Assembly (NCBI GenBank): GCA_964464175.1
Contig: CAYXFD010000004.1
Coordinates: forward strand, 62,001 to 126,000
Length of the DNA: 64,000 nt
Source of the DNA: CAYXFD01 sp964464175
Lineage (GTDB): Bacteria > Cloacimonadota > Cloacimonadia > Cloacimonadales > JAJBBL01
Direction of reading: 5' to 3'
In this document: positions 1-9,635 of the stretch, in pieces
How positions within the stretch are numbered: position 1 is the first letter of the stretch
Layout of the letters: each line of letters opens with the position of its first letter
The notes under the pieces: model-generated
Database searches by the model: none
What the model was told of the DNA's origin: nothing
Seen by the model: the letters and a program-made list of their open reading frames with translations, nothing else
Translations under genes and position numbers: made by a program

Positions 1-76
1 TCTGAAAATGTTCGTAAAATAAATGAAAACATTGATTTACGGCTTTTCTGATAACGATGATCTTAAATTTAACTGT

Positions 77-151
77 GCCGATGTAGCTCAACGGTAGAGC
101 AACTGATTTGTAATCAGTTGGTTGGGGGTTCGATTCCCTTCATCGGCTCCA
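77..151 (+). tRNA. tRNA-Thr (anticodon TGT)
   Basis: Seven-base acceptor stem GCCGATG pairs with CATCGGC, followed by discriminator T and an encoded CCA. The anticodon loop TTTGTAA gives anticodon TGT. D arm and GGTTCGATTCC T arm are present. It is the first of four tRNAs that precede tuf, the Thr-Tyr-Gly-Thr-tuf order also known from the E. coli tufB locus. Confidence 0.97.
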
Positions 152-161
152 GATTGATTGT

Positions 162-246
162 GGAGAGGTTCCCGAGTGGTCAAAGGGAGCAGACTGTAAA
201 TCTGCCGGCGAAGCCTTCGGAGGTTCAAATCCTCCCCTCTCCACCA
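162..246 (+). tRNA. tRNA-Tyr (anticodon GTA)
   Basis: Acceptor stem GGAGAGG pairs with CCTCTCC and CCA is encoded. The anticodon loop CTGTAAA gives GTA. The long variable arm makes the gene 85 nt, as expected for a class II bacterial tRNA-Tyr. It lies 10 nt after the Thr tRNA, so the two are surely co-transcribed. Confidence 0.97.
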
Positions 247-257
247 TATTTATTGCT

Positions 258-334
258 GCGGGAATAGCTCAGCTGGCTAGAGCATTAGCCTTCCAAGCTA
301 AGGGTCGCGGGTTCGAATCCCGTTTCCCGCTCCA
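258..334 (+). tRNA. tRNA-Gly (anticodon TCC)
   Basis: Acceptor stem GCGGGAA pairs with TTCCCGC, then T and encoded CCA. The anticodon loop CTTCCAA gives TCC. Third tRNA of the cluster upstream of tuf. Confidence 0.97.
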
Positions 335-376
335 TTTTTTTATGGAACCTTATCTTGATTCTGTGCTAAGTATAGG

Positions 377-452
377 GCTCATGTAGCTCAGCCGGTAGAG
401 CACCTCCTTGGTAAGGAGGAGGTCACCGGTTCAAGTCCGGTCATGAGCTCCA
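377..452 (+). tRNA. tRNA-Thr (anticodon GGT)
   Basis: Acceptor stem GCTCATG pairs with CATGAGC, then T and encoded CCA. The anticodon loop TTGGTAA gives GGT. With the first gene of the cluster it gives two threonine isoacceptors, TGT and GGT. It ends about 50 nt before the tuf start codon. Confidence 0.97.
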
Positions 453-503
453 TAGTTAGCACAGTATGTTAAAGAAATAACGAGGAGAAAAGCAGGAGGA
501 GAA

Positions 504-1688
<1,185 letters not shown>

Positions 1689-1699
1689 GGAATAAAAAA

Positions 1700-1849
1700 A
1701 TGAGAGAAACGGTAATTTTATCCTGTCAGGAATGCGGTCGAAGAAATTATACAACTACTAAGAACAGAAGATTACATCCTGAACGAGTAGAGTATAAAAA
1801 ATACTGTCCTTTTGATAAAAAGCATACGGTTCATAAACAAACCCGCTAA
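1700..1849 (+). CDS. rpmG: 50S ribosomal protein L33
   Basis: A 49-residue basic protein that binds the large ribosomal subunit near the E site. It was found by translating the tuf to tRNA-Trp gap. The sequence shows the L33 pattern: ILSCQEC near the start, NYTTTKN at 16-22, and KKYCPFDKKHTVHK at the end. Three of the four zinc ligands of the zinc-type L33 are present (C9, C12, C36). The fourth position, usually Cys, is Asp39. The gene starts 11 nt after tuf and is followed by a small hairpin before tRNA-Trp, the usual rpmG-trpT-secE-nusG order. Confidence 0.95.
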   Translation: MRETVILSCQECGRRNYTTTKNRRLHPERVEYKKYCPFDKKHTVHKQTR

Positions 1850-1859
1850 AGCTGTTTGA

Positions 1860-1881
1860 CCGGCATAGAAGTCTGTGCCGG
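1860..1881 (+). other. Hairpin between rpmG and tRNA-Trp
   Basis: CCGGCA pairs with TGCCGG around a 10-nt loop just after the rpmG stop. There is no T-run behind it, so it looks more like an RNA processing or mRNA-end stabilising hairpin than a rho-independent terminator. Confidence 0.4.
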
Positions 1882-1937
1882 GAAGTATGGCAGAGAGGAT
1901 AGAATAATAAAGAACCGATAGAACAGAATCATAGTGC

Positions 1938-2013
1938 AGGACAGTAGTTCAATTGGTAGAGCACCGGTCTCCAAAACCGGGGGTTGCGGGTTCGATTCCT
2001 GCCTGTCCTGCCA
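1938..2013 (+). tRNA. tRNA-Trp (anticodon CCA)
   Basis: Acceptor stem AGGACAG pairs with CTGTCCT, then G and encoded CCA. The anticodon loop CTCCAAA gives CCA. It sits between rpmG and secE, the order seen in many bacteria. Confidence 0.97.
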
Positions 2014-2070
2014 GTTTTTGCTCAGGTGCTTGACAATAGAAGGATAAGGAAAGCAAGGGGATAAAGGATA

Positions 2071-2262
2071 ATGTTTAAAACGATAATCAAGTTTTTTAAA
2101 GACGTCCGTCAGGAATTAAAATACGTATCCTGGCCTACAAAGGATGATATAAAAGAAGGCACCGTTGTTGTGATAACGATGTCTGCTATCGTAGCTCTGT
2201 TCTTGTCGGGAGTTGATGCAATTTTTTCGATGCTTATCAGATTCATTTTGTTCAAAGGGTAA
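2071..2262 (+). CDS. secE: Preprotein translocase subunit SecE
   Basis: Essential inner-membrane subunit that clamps SecY in the SecYEG protein channel. The 63-residue form is the short single-span type common outside Proteobacteria. An amphipathic cytoplasmic helix near residues 1-28 carries the family sequence RQELKYVSWPTKDD. One transmembrane segment follows at about 31-58. The gene lies between tRNA-Trp and nusG, its usual place, and its stop is 3 nt before the nusG ATG, so the two are translationally coupled. Confidence 0.95.
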   Translation: MFKTIIKFFKDVRQELKYVSWPTKDDIKEGTVVVITMSAIVALFLSGVDAIFSMLIRFILFKG

Positions 2263-2265
2263 GTA

Positions 2266-2796
2266 ATGAAGTGGTATGTTCTGCATGTGTACTCTGCCCG
2301 GGAGTTTTCGATAAAGGAGGCAATAGAGAAAAGTATTGCCGGTACTGATTTGGAGAAGGATTTAGGACAGATCTTAATTCCTACCCAAAAGACATTCCAT
2401 ATCAGAGAAGGTAAAAAGGTCGAAAGAGAAAAGAAGATCTTTAACAGTTATATTATCATTGAGGCTAATTTAACTCCGGAACTGATCAATTTCATTATGG
2501 AAATACCGGGAGTGACCCATTTTCTCGGAACAGTTAAAAAACCTTTACCGTTGAGCGAGGCAGAAGCCAAAAGATTGTTGGGGATCTCAGACCGTGAAGA
2601 CGACACAACAAAAGATTATCAGTTTATTCCCGGCGATATGGTGAAGATAACTGCAGGACCGTTTGCTGAATTTGAAGGAGTTGTTGATAAAGTGAATCAT
2701 GACAGTCATAAACTGACAATTAAAGTAGCGGTTTTTGGCAGAGTAACACCAGTAGAATTACATTTAGATCAAGTGGAAAGAGTTAATAAAAAATGA
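2266..2796 (+). CDS. nusG: Transcription termination/antitermination factor NusG
   Basis: Binds the RNA polymerase clamp through its NGN domain and contacts Rho or ribosomal protein S10 through its KOW domain. The 176 residues contain WYVLHVYSAREF at the start (NGN), the conserved IPGVTHFLG segment near 81-90, and a KOW domain from about 122 (GDMVKITAGPFAEFEGVV) to the end. Length and architecture are normal. It begins 3 nt after secE and is followed after 96 nt by rplK. Confidence 0.97.
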   Translation: MKWYVLHVYSAREFSIKEAIEKSIAGTDLEKDLGQILIPTQKTFHIREGKKVEREKKIFNSYIIIEANLTPELINFIMEIPGVTHFLGTVKKPLPLSEAEAKRLLGISDREDDTTKDYQFIPGDMVKITAGPFAEFEGVVDKVNHDSHKLTIKVAVFGRVTPVELHLDQVERVNKK

Positions 2797-2892
2797 AAGT
2801 GATAAGTTTTATCAAGATAGACTGTTCAAAGTGAAGGCGAAGATAAGTTTTCTTAGCAGTAAAGCATTAAAACGAGATACAAAGAGGAAAAA

Positions 2893-3324
2893 ATGGCAAT
2901 ACCGAAGAATGTGGTTAGCGTAATAAAATTACAGTTACCGGCCGGACAGGCTACACCTGCTCCTCCTGTCGGACCTGCTTTAGGACAAGCAGGCGTAAAC
3001 ATAGGAGATTTTTGCAGACAGTTTAATGACAGAACAAAAGATTCACCCGGAATGATATTTCCGGCTGTTATATATGTTTTAAAGAATAAGTCTTTTACTT
3101 TTGAGATAAAGACCCCTCCGGCTTCAGTCTTGATAAGGAAAGAAGCAGGCTTGGCTAAAGGCTCGTCAGAGCCCAATATCACTAAGGTAGGGACTATTAA
3201 TAAAGCACAGGTAAAAAAAATCGCTGAAATAAAGATGAGAGATTTTAATGCGTTTACGATCGAATCTGCGATGCGTATGATCGAAGGTACTGCCAGGAGT
3301 ATGGGTGTCAAGATAGAAGAATAA
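2893..3324 (+). CDS. rplK: 50S ribosomal protein L11
   Basis: Stalk-base protein that binds the GTPase-associated region of 23S rRNA. The 143-residue sequence has the proline-rich N-terminal LPAGQATPAPPVGPALGQ segment and the C-terminal rRNA-binding domain with an FTFEIKTPPAS motif near 68-79. The start follows a GAGG ribosome binding site. Next is rplA after a 144-nt gap in which no other gene is seen. Confidence 0.98.
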   Translation: MAIPKNVVSVIKLQLPAGQATPAPPVGPALGQAGVNIGDFCRQFNDRTKDSPGMIFPAVIYVLKNKSFTFEIKTPPASVLIRKEAGLAKGSSEPNITKVGTINKAQVKKIAEIKMRDFNAFTIESAMRMIEGTARSMGVKIEE

Positions 3325-3468
3325 GATACCAATCTTTAAAGAACCGGTAATTTATCGTAAATCTTATACCCCTTTCATCATAGATGAGTCAAATGATGAA
3401 AGACTTCTGTGTTTACGGCAAACCGAAATTATATCTAAGCAGGAGATTATACCTTACAAGGAGAAGAG

Positions 3469-4173
3469 ATGAAAAGGAGCAAACGTTACAGGGAAGCCCA
3501 GTCAAAGATCGATCGACTGCGTCAATACGAGTTAAATGAAGCATTGGAGATATTGAAAGAAATTCCAAAAGCAAAATTTGATGAAACCGTCGAGCTTCAT
3601 ATGAACCTCGGTGTTGACCCAAGAAAGGCAGATCAACAGATAAGAAACTCGATTATCCTTCCACACGGAACGGGTAAAGATGTTAGAGTTCTGGTATTTG
3701 CTGATGGTGACAAGGCTGAAGAGGCTTCCAAAGCAGGAGCAGATTATGTGGGTGTAGATGACATGGTCGAGAAAATTACCGGCGGTTGGTTTGATTTCGA
3801 TGTCGTTATTGCTACTCCGAATCTGATGGGAAAAATTGGCAGGTTAGGTAAAATTTTAGGCCCTCGCGGCTTAATGCCGAATCCGAAAGTAGGGACAGTA
3901 ACTATGGATGTGGGAAAAGCTGTTCAAGAAACAAAATCCGGTAAGATTGCTTATCGAGTCGATAAGTTTTCGAATATCCATGTACCGGTTGGGAAAATTA
4001 GTTTTCCCGCGGAACATCTCAGAGAGAATGCTTTAACTATGGTAAGTTCGATTCTTAAGGATAAACCGGCAACTGTAAAGGGTCAATACATCAAAAGCAT
4101 GGCATTGACTTCAACTATGGGTCCGGGTATCAAGCTGAATATCGCTAATACCTCAACTGAAGCAAAAAAATAG
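3469..4173 (+). CDS. rplA: 50S ribosomal protein L1
   Basis: L1-stalk protein that binds 23S rRNA and helps release deacylated tRNA. It is 234 residues, normal length. The signature NLMGKIGRLGKILGPRGLMPNPK-type segment lies near residues 120-145. It starts after AAGGAGAAG and is followed 10 nt later by rplJ. In other bacteria L1 also represses its own mRNA leader; the 144-nt gap in front is where such a site would sit, but none was recognised here. Confidence 0.98.
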   Translation: MKRSKRYREAQSKIDRLRQYELNEALEILKEIPKAKFDETVELHMNLGVDPRKADQQIRNSIILPHGTGKDVRVLVFADGDKAEEASKAGADYVGVDDMVEKITGGWFDFDVVIATPNLMGKIGRLGKILGPRGLMPNPKVGTVTMDVGKAVQETKSGKIAYRVDKFSNIHVPVGKISFPAEHLRENALTMVSSILKDKPATVKGQYIKSMALTSTMGPGIKLNIANTSTEAKK

Positions 4174-4183
4174 GAGGTTACGG

Positions 4184-4714
4184 ATGCCAAATGAGGTAAA
4201 AGTAAATAAAGTTCAGGATCTGACGGAAAGATTAAAAGATGCCAAAGCAATTGTGCTGGTGGATTATAAAGGTATCAATATCGAAGAAGTCGACAACCTT
4301 AGACGAAGAATGCGGGATAATCAAGTTGACTATTTCGTCTCAAAGAACACTTTTATTAAGAGAGCTTTGAATTCTTTGGGAATAACAAATCTGGATGAAG
4401 AACTTATCGGACCAACGGCAGTAGCAGTATCAAAAGAGGATGAAATAGCTCCGGCCAGAGAACTGGCTAAGTTTATCAAGGAAGTTATGGGCGAGAAGTC
4501 TTTCCCGACTTTCAAAGTTGGTTATGTTGATGGAGCATTATTTGACAAGCAGCAACTTGAACAGTTAGCTAAACTGCCGGCGAAGGATCAGCTTATAGCT
4601 TCGGTTTTAAGAGGATTTAATACCCCTGTATCCAACCTTGTCTATACCCTGAATGCCATAGCAGGTAAGTTTGTTTATGCTGTTGATGCCATAGCAAAGA
4701 AACAGAGCAATTAA
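4184..4714 (+). CDS. rplJ: 50S ribosomal protein L10
   Basis: Anchors the L7/L12 dimers to the ribosome through its C-terminal helix and binds 23S rRNA with its N-terminal domain. It has 176 residues, with ATG behind TAGGAGGTTACGG. The N-terminal domain carries VDYKGINIEEVDNLRRRMR near 24-42, as in the family. It is separated from rplL by 86 nt. A strong AGGAGG lies in the short rplA-rplJ gap, with no room there for the long L10 leader known from E. coli. Confidence 0.97.
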   Translation: MPNEVKVNKVQDLTERLKDAKAIVLVDYKGINIEEVDNLRRRMRDNQVDYFVSKNTFIKRALNSLGITNLDEELIGPTAVAVSKEDEIAPARELAKFIKEVMGEKSFPTFKVGYVDGALFDKQQLEQLAKLPAKDQLIASVLRGFNTPVSNLVYTLNAIAGKFVYAVDAIAKKQSN

Positions 4715-4800
4715 ACGGATGAGCTTAAATGTCTATAGAATACAGAATCTTTGAAAATAATAAATTGGCTGCCAAATGTGTTTGGTAGATTGGAGGAAAA

Positions 4801-5175
4801 ATGAGTGACAAAAAGCAACAGGTGATTGATATTATTAAAGAAATGACAGTGATGGAATTGTCAGAATTGGTCAAGGAATTAGAAGAGTTATTTGGTGTTT
4901 CAGCAGCAGCTCCGGTAGCCGCTGTTGCAGCAGCTCCGGCTGCTGCCGAAGCAGCCGAAGAGAAGACTGAGTTTACAGTTCATCTCACAGCAGCCGGTGA
5001 CAAGAAAATTCAGACAATAAAAGTTATCAGAGAGATTACTCAATTAGGTTTGAAAGAAGCTAAAGATTTAGTTGATAACTGTCCTAAGGTCGTTGTAGAA
5101 GATGTTTCAAAAGAAGAAGCAGAAACTGTTAAGAAGAAATTAGAAGAAGTTGGCGCCACTGCCGAGATTAAATAA
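4801..5175 (+). CDS. rplL: 50S ribosomal protein L7/L12
   Basis: Stalk protein that recruits translational GTPases. The 124 residues show an N-terminal dimerisation part (about 1-34), an Ala/Pro-rich hinge of alternating A, P, V and E (about 35-53), and a C-terminal globular domain with IKVIREITQLGLKEAKDLV near 71-89. GGAGG precedes the ATG. A 522-nt spacer with an 11-bp inverted repeat separates it from rpoB. Confidence 0.98.
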   Translation: MSDKKQQVIDIIKEMTVMELSELVKELEELFGVSAAAPVAAVAAAPAAAEAAEEKTEFTVHLTAAGDKKIQTIKVIREITQLGLKEAKDLVDNCPKVVVEDVSKEEAETVKKKLEEVGATAEIK

Positions 5176-5697
5176 CTTGCTAAAAGTAATCTTTAAAGCT
5201 GATCGCTCCCTTGAGAGTTATCTTGGGCATATTCATGCAGGCCAGAATGGTTTTTTTAACCGTCTTCGGATTCCTAAGGGAAGAGTATAGGGTCTTGTGC
5301 GAAAATGCGAGAAGATAGAACAATAGGATGCTATATTCAACTTGTTTATTCTCTTTTTAGAAGGGAAACAATGGAGCGATCAGATTCCTTTATTTCATTA
5401 CTCTCAGTGGAATACTGTGTATGATAATGATTTTAAGAATTGATTTTACCTCGTTTCGAGAGATTGAGAAGCCGGGTGATCGTCACAGCCACAGTTTATA
5501 CAGCAATTCTAAAGAAGTGTGTTAGTAAATTTATGATATGCAGGCTCTTTGCTGACAGGTTTTATCGTTAAAGCTCAACCGAGGCTTTGTCTGCTTTCGG
5601 GAAAACCGGAACCGATACTTAGCTGTTTGGGAGTTAAAGGGAAAATGAGTCAGGTCTGCTATGTTGAATCTGTTATACCATTTAACCATAAGGAGAT
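5176..5697 (+). other. rplL-rpoB intergenic region with an inverted repeat
   Basis: 522 nt without a credible gene. CTGATCGCTCC at 5199-5209 is exactly complementary to GGAGCGATCAG at 5373-5383, enclosing about 163 nt that contain smaller hairpin-prone stretches such as TTCCTAAGGGAA. In other bacteria the rplL-rpoB gap holds an attenuator or RNase III site that sets the ratio of ribosomal protein to polymerase mRNA; a similar role is possible here. No known RNA family was recognised. Confidence 0.45.
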
Positions 5698-8600
5698 ATG
5701 CTTTTGAAAAATATCAAAAGTTATTCCCGTTTAAAAAAAGCGATTGAAGATTCCGGTATCCCCTCAGTTGAGATACCAAATCTTCTTGCCATTCAGGTTG
5801 ATTCTTATGAGCGTTTTCTCCAGAAAGATACTCATCCCCAAAAACGCTTAAACATAGGATTACAATCTGTTTTTAATACCGTATTTCCTATTGAGGATAC
5901 CAAGGGCTATTATTTACTGGAGTTTATCGAATATACTGTCCTCAAAGAGAAATATACCAAAGAAGAGTGTATAGAAAGAAACCTCTCCTTCCAATCTCCA
6001 ATCAGAGCAAAAATGAAGCTCACTAAATATGATGAAGACATTTTGAAGGAGACCGGAGAAAAAGTAGTAAAAGAGATCATAGAGAATGATGTGTATTTAG
6101 GAGAGATCCCCCTGATTACTAACGAGGGAACTTTCATAGTCAATGGCGCAGAAAGGGTCATCATCAGTCAACTGCACAGATCACCCGGCGCTTTTTTCGA
6201 AGAGGAAAAACATCCCAGCGGAAAGACTTTGATATCCGCTACCATTATTCCCTATAAAGGCTCCTGGCTGGAGTTTAGTATGGATGTTAACGATACAATG
6301 TATGTCCATATCGATAAAAGGAGAAAACTACCCGTAACGGTTTTACTCCGTTGTATCGGTCTTTCAACTAACTATGACCTTCGAAAGCATTTCTATCAAA
6401 CTCAGAAGGTGAATATAGATTCAGCGAAAGGACATTATCTCGCTGAAGATTTGATTGATAAAGAGAACGGAGCTGTGATAATCGAAGCCTTAGAACTGAT
6501 CAATGAAGACAACTACAGTGATTTAGTCGAAGCCGGAGTTAAGAAGGTTACCGTTATCTCTAACGAGTCGGAAGTGTATCGTAAAATTATAGAGAAAACG
6601 ATAGCCAAAGATTCTACTGCTAACCAGGAAGATGCAGTTAAGAAGATTTATAATCTAATCAGACCGGGCGAAGAACCCACTATGGATGCCGCGCAGGCGT
6701 TAGTCAACAGAATGTTTTTTGATGAAAAGCGGTATAACTTAGGTGAAGTGGGGAGATTCAAGTTAAACAAGCGTCTGGGGATAGAGATACCAGAAGATAC
6801 TACAGTCTTAACCAAAGAAGACCTGATTGCCATAATTGAAACTATGATCTCAATCTATCGGGGTAAAGAAGATATTGATGATATAGATAATCTTGCCAAT
6901 AGAAGGATCCGTACAATCGGAGAGCTTCTGGAAGATGAATATGCAAACGGGTTAGCCAGAATTTCCAGAATAGCGATTGAAAGAATGTCTATTACCAATC
7001 CCGATGAAGTAACTGTCAGTGATTTGATTAACAGTTCTGCATTAATAGGGGTTATTCAGTCATTCTTCCTGACCGGCCAGCTATCACAGTTCATGGAACA
7101 GACGAATCCTCTGGCAGCAATAACCCATAAACGACGATTCTCTGCCCTGGGACCCGGAGGCTTAACAAGAGAAAGAGCCGGATTTGAAGTCAGAGACGTT
7201 CATCATTCTCACTATGGAAGGATCTGCCCGATAGAAACACCGGAAGGACCTAATATCGGTTTGATTTCATCACCGGCGGTATATTCCCGCGTTAACAGGC
7301 TCGGTTTTCTGGAGACACCATACATTAAGGTTGTTGACGGTAAGATCACAGATCAGGTCGATTTCCTGGATGCCGGGGAAGAAGAGAAATATATTATCAC
7401 TCAGGCAGATGTAAATATCGGCCAGGATTTGCGGATTCAAGACAGCCAGGTTTTTGCCAAAGAGGGTGAAGAGTACATATTAGTCACTCCTGACCGGGTT
7501 GACTATATTGACGTATCACCGCAGCAGATAGTATCGGTTTCTGCTGCCCTAATTCCCTTCCTGGAACATGACGATGCGAACAGAGCATTAATGGGTTCAA
7601 ATATGCAGAGACAAGCCGTACCTCTTCTCAATCCTTCAGCCCCAACCGTTGGAACAGGGATGGAGAAGGTAGTAGCACGAGACAGTGGAGCCGCAGCAGT
7701 TGCACCCTTTGATTCTGTGGTTGAAAAAGTAACCTCAGCTTATATTGATCTGAAAAAACTTGATGATAGTGATTCTCTTGACATTCATACAGAAAGCAGA
7801 ATCTATTTAAAGAAATTCTATCGCTCTAACCAAGATACTTGTTTCAATCAGCGTCCAATAGTTAAGGCTGGAGATACTGTAAGAAGAGGAGAACCAATAT
7901 CCGACGGTCCGGCAATACATGGAGACAGGCTTGCTCTGGGGCAGAATCTGTTAGTAGCCTTCATGCCCTGGTATGGCTATAATTACGAGGATGCTATTAT
8001 TCTCAGCGAAAGCGTAGCCCGTGACGACATTATGACCTCCATATATATTGAAGTTCAGGAAGTACTTGTTAGACAGGTCAAGAATGGTAGAGAAGAGTTA
8101 GCTTATGACATTCCGAATGTTCCCATTCATGCTTTACGAAACCTTGATAAAACAGGGGTTATAAGAGTGGGGTCGGTAATAAAACCAGGAGATATTATTG
8201 TTGGAAAAATAACGCCGAAAAGTGTTGATATAGATCCTTCTCCCGAAGAGAATTTGATGCGTGCGCTGTTTGGAGACAGAGCTGGAAACTTTACCGACAG
8301 TTCTTTGAAAGCCAAACCCGGGATGGAAGGTGTGGTTATCGATGTGAAGGTATTCAAGAAACAGGAAGATCTGACCGATTTTGAACTCGATAAAAAGGAC
8401 TTCCTCAAAAAACTTAAGCAGGAACATGCTGATCGTAAGAAGAAGATCGATATTTTCCTGGAAAAGAATCTCAAGAAGTATCTAATCGGTGAAAAAGCTA
8501 AAAGTATCATGGATGCTAAGGATGGGCGCTTTTACATACCTGCCGGCAAGAAAATTACTAAAGATAATTTAGTTAAGATCAATTTCAAAAAACTGAGCCT

Positions 8601-9501
8601 TGATTACGAGCTTGTTGAAAATCCGCAAAAGAATCAAGAGATCTTTAATGATATAATTTTGAAGGTCAGGAATGCCAATCAAGAGAGTGACAACATCTTT
8701 AAAAAAGAGAAAGAACGCTTGCGACATGGTGATGAATTACCTTATGGTGTCCATAAAATGGTCAAGGTTTACATTGCCAAAAAGAGAAAAATCCAGGTTG
8801 GTGATAAATTAGCGGGACGGCATGGGAATAAAGGTGTTATTTCCAAAATTGCTCCCATAGAGGATATGCCTTTCATGGAAGACGGTACCCCTGTCGAAAT
8901 TATTCTCAATCCTTTAGGTGTTCCTTCCCGTATGAATATTGGCCAGATAATGGAGACCCATCTGGGGATGGCGGCTAAATTACTCGGTTTCATGGTAGAG
9001 ACTCCGGTTTTTGACGGTGCTTCCATGGATGATATAACCAAAGAGATGAAAAAAGCCAAGCTTCCTCTTGACGGAAAACAGGTTTTATATGACGGGAAAA
9101 CCGGTGAACCTTTCAGAGAAAGAGTTACCGTAGGGATAATCTATATGTTGAAGCTAAATCATCTGATTGAAGATAAAATCCATGCCCGTTCGACTGGTCC
9201 CTATTCCTTGATTACTCAGCAGCCTTTGGGGGGAAAAGCCCAACATGGTGGACAAAGATTGGGAGAAATGGAGGTCTGGGCATTAGAGGCGTACGGAGCA
9301 TCGAGAGTATTAGAAGAGATGCTAACGATTAAATCCGATGATGTTGACGGGCGAACCAATGCCTTCAAAGCTATCACTAATGGTCAAAATCCCTCCAAGC
9401 CAGGAGTCCCTGAATCGTTTAACGTTCTGGTGAGTGAGCTGAAATCACTCTGTTTCAATATCGAATTTCTAACCGAGAAAGAAATTGAAGATCAGATTTG
9501 A
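5698..9501 (+). CDS. rpoB: DNA-directed RNA polymerase subunit beta
   Basis: Catalytic beta subunit of RNA polymerase, 1267 residues, between the sizes in Bacillus and E. coli. The rifampicin-binding region is plain at about 459-488 (QLSQFMEQTNP and THKRRFSALGPGGL), followed by RDVHHSHYGRICPIETPEGPN. Residue E467 stands where E. coli has D516. The C-terminal part has KLAGRHGNKG and GKAQHGGQRLGEMEVWALEAYG near 1173-1196. ATG follows AAGGAGAT. rpoC follows after 134 nt, and both are co-transcribed with the ribosomal genes in front. Confidence 0.99.
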   Translation: MLLKNIKSYSRLKKAIEDSGIPSVEIPNLLAIQVDSYERFLQKDTHPQKRLNIGLQSVFNTVFPIEDTKGYYLLEFIEYTVLKEKYTKEECIERNLSFQSPIRAKMKLTKYDEDILKETGEKVVKEIIENDVYLGEIPLITNEGTFIVNGAERVIISQLHRSPGAFFEEEKHPSGKTLISATIIPYKGSWLEFSMDVNDTMYVHIDKRRKLPVTVLLRCIGLSTNYDLRKHFYQTQKVNIDSAKGHYLAEDLIDKENGAVIIEALELINEDNYSDLVEAGVKKVTVISNESEVYRKIIEKTIAKDSTANQEDAVKKIYNLIRPGEEPTMDAAQALVNRMFFDEKRYNLGEVGRFKLNKRLGIEIPEDTTVLTKEDLIAIIETMISIYRGKEDIDDIDNLANRRIRTIGELLEDEYANGLARISRIAIERMSITNPDEVTVSDLINSSALIGVIQSFFLTGQLSQFMEQTNPLAAITHKRRFSALGPGGLTRERAGFEVRDVHHSHYGRICPIETPEGPNIGLISSPAVYSRVNRLGFLETPYIKVVDGKITDQVDFLDAGEEEKYIITQADVNIGQDLRIQDSQVFAKEGEEYILVTPDRVDYIDVSPQQIVSVSAALIPFLEHDDANRALMGSNMQRQAVPLLNPSAPTVGTGMEKVVARDSGAAAVAPFDSVVEKVTSAYIDLKKLDDSDSLDIHTESRIYLKKFYRSNQDTCFNQRPIVKAGDTVRRGEPISDGPAIHGDRLALGQNLLVAFMPWYGYNYEDAIILSESVARDDIMTSIYIEVQEVLVRQVKNGREELAYDIPNVPIHALRNLDKTGVIRVGSVIKPGDIIVGKITPKSVDIDPSPEENLMRALFGDRAGNFTDSSLKAKPGMEGVVIDVKVFKKQEDLTDFELDKKDFLKKLKQEHADRKKKIDIFLEKNLKKYLIGEKAKSIMDAKDGRFYIPAGKKITKDNLVKINFKKLSLDYELVENPQKNQEIFNDIILKVRNANQESDNIFKKEKERLRHGDELPYGVHKMVKVYIAKKRKIQVGDKLAGRHGNKGVISKIAPIEDMPFMEDGTPVEIILNPLGVPSRMNIGQIMETHLGMAAKLLGFMVETPVFDGASMDDITKEMKKAKLPLDGKQVLYDGKTGEPFRERVTVGIIYMLKLNHLIEDKIHARSTGPYSLITQQPLGGKAQHGGQRLGEMEVWALEAYGASRVLEEMLTIKSDDVDGRTNAFKAITNGQNPSKPGVPESFNVLVSELKSLCFNIEFLTEKEIEDQI

Positions 9502-9635
9502 GGTAATTAGAGAGAGCTGGTTTGCTCAAAAACGGTATCTCGATCTTTTTTGTTGTTCGACATACGGGGAATTAAAGTGAAAACAGGAATATATCATGAT
9601 CTCCAAAGCAATCCGACAAATGGAGGTAGCTAAAA

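Noticed and set aside
5199..5383. 6S RNA
   Set aside because: Length and closing stem would fit, but I cannot place the central bubble and conserved flanks; left as an unassigned structured region.
8127..8510. Antisense ORFs inside rpoB and rpoC
   Set aside because: Open frames on the opposite strand of long, strongly conserved genes; they have no ribosome binding site and no family, and are shadows of codon bias.
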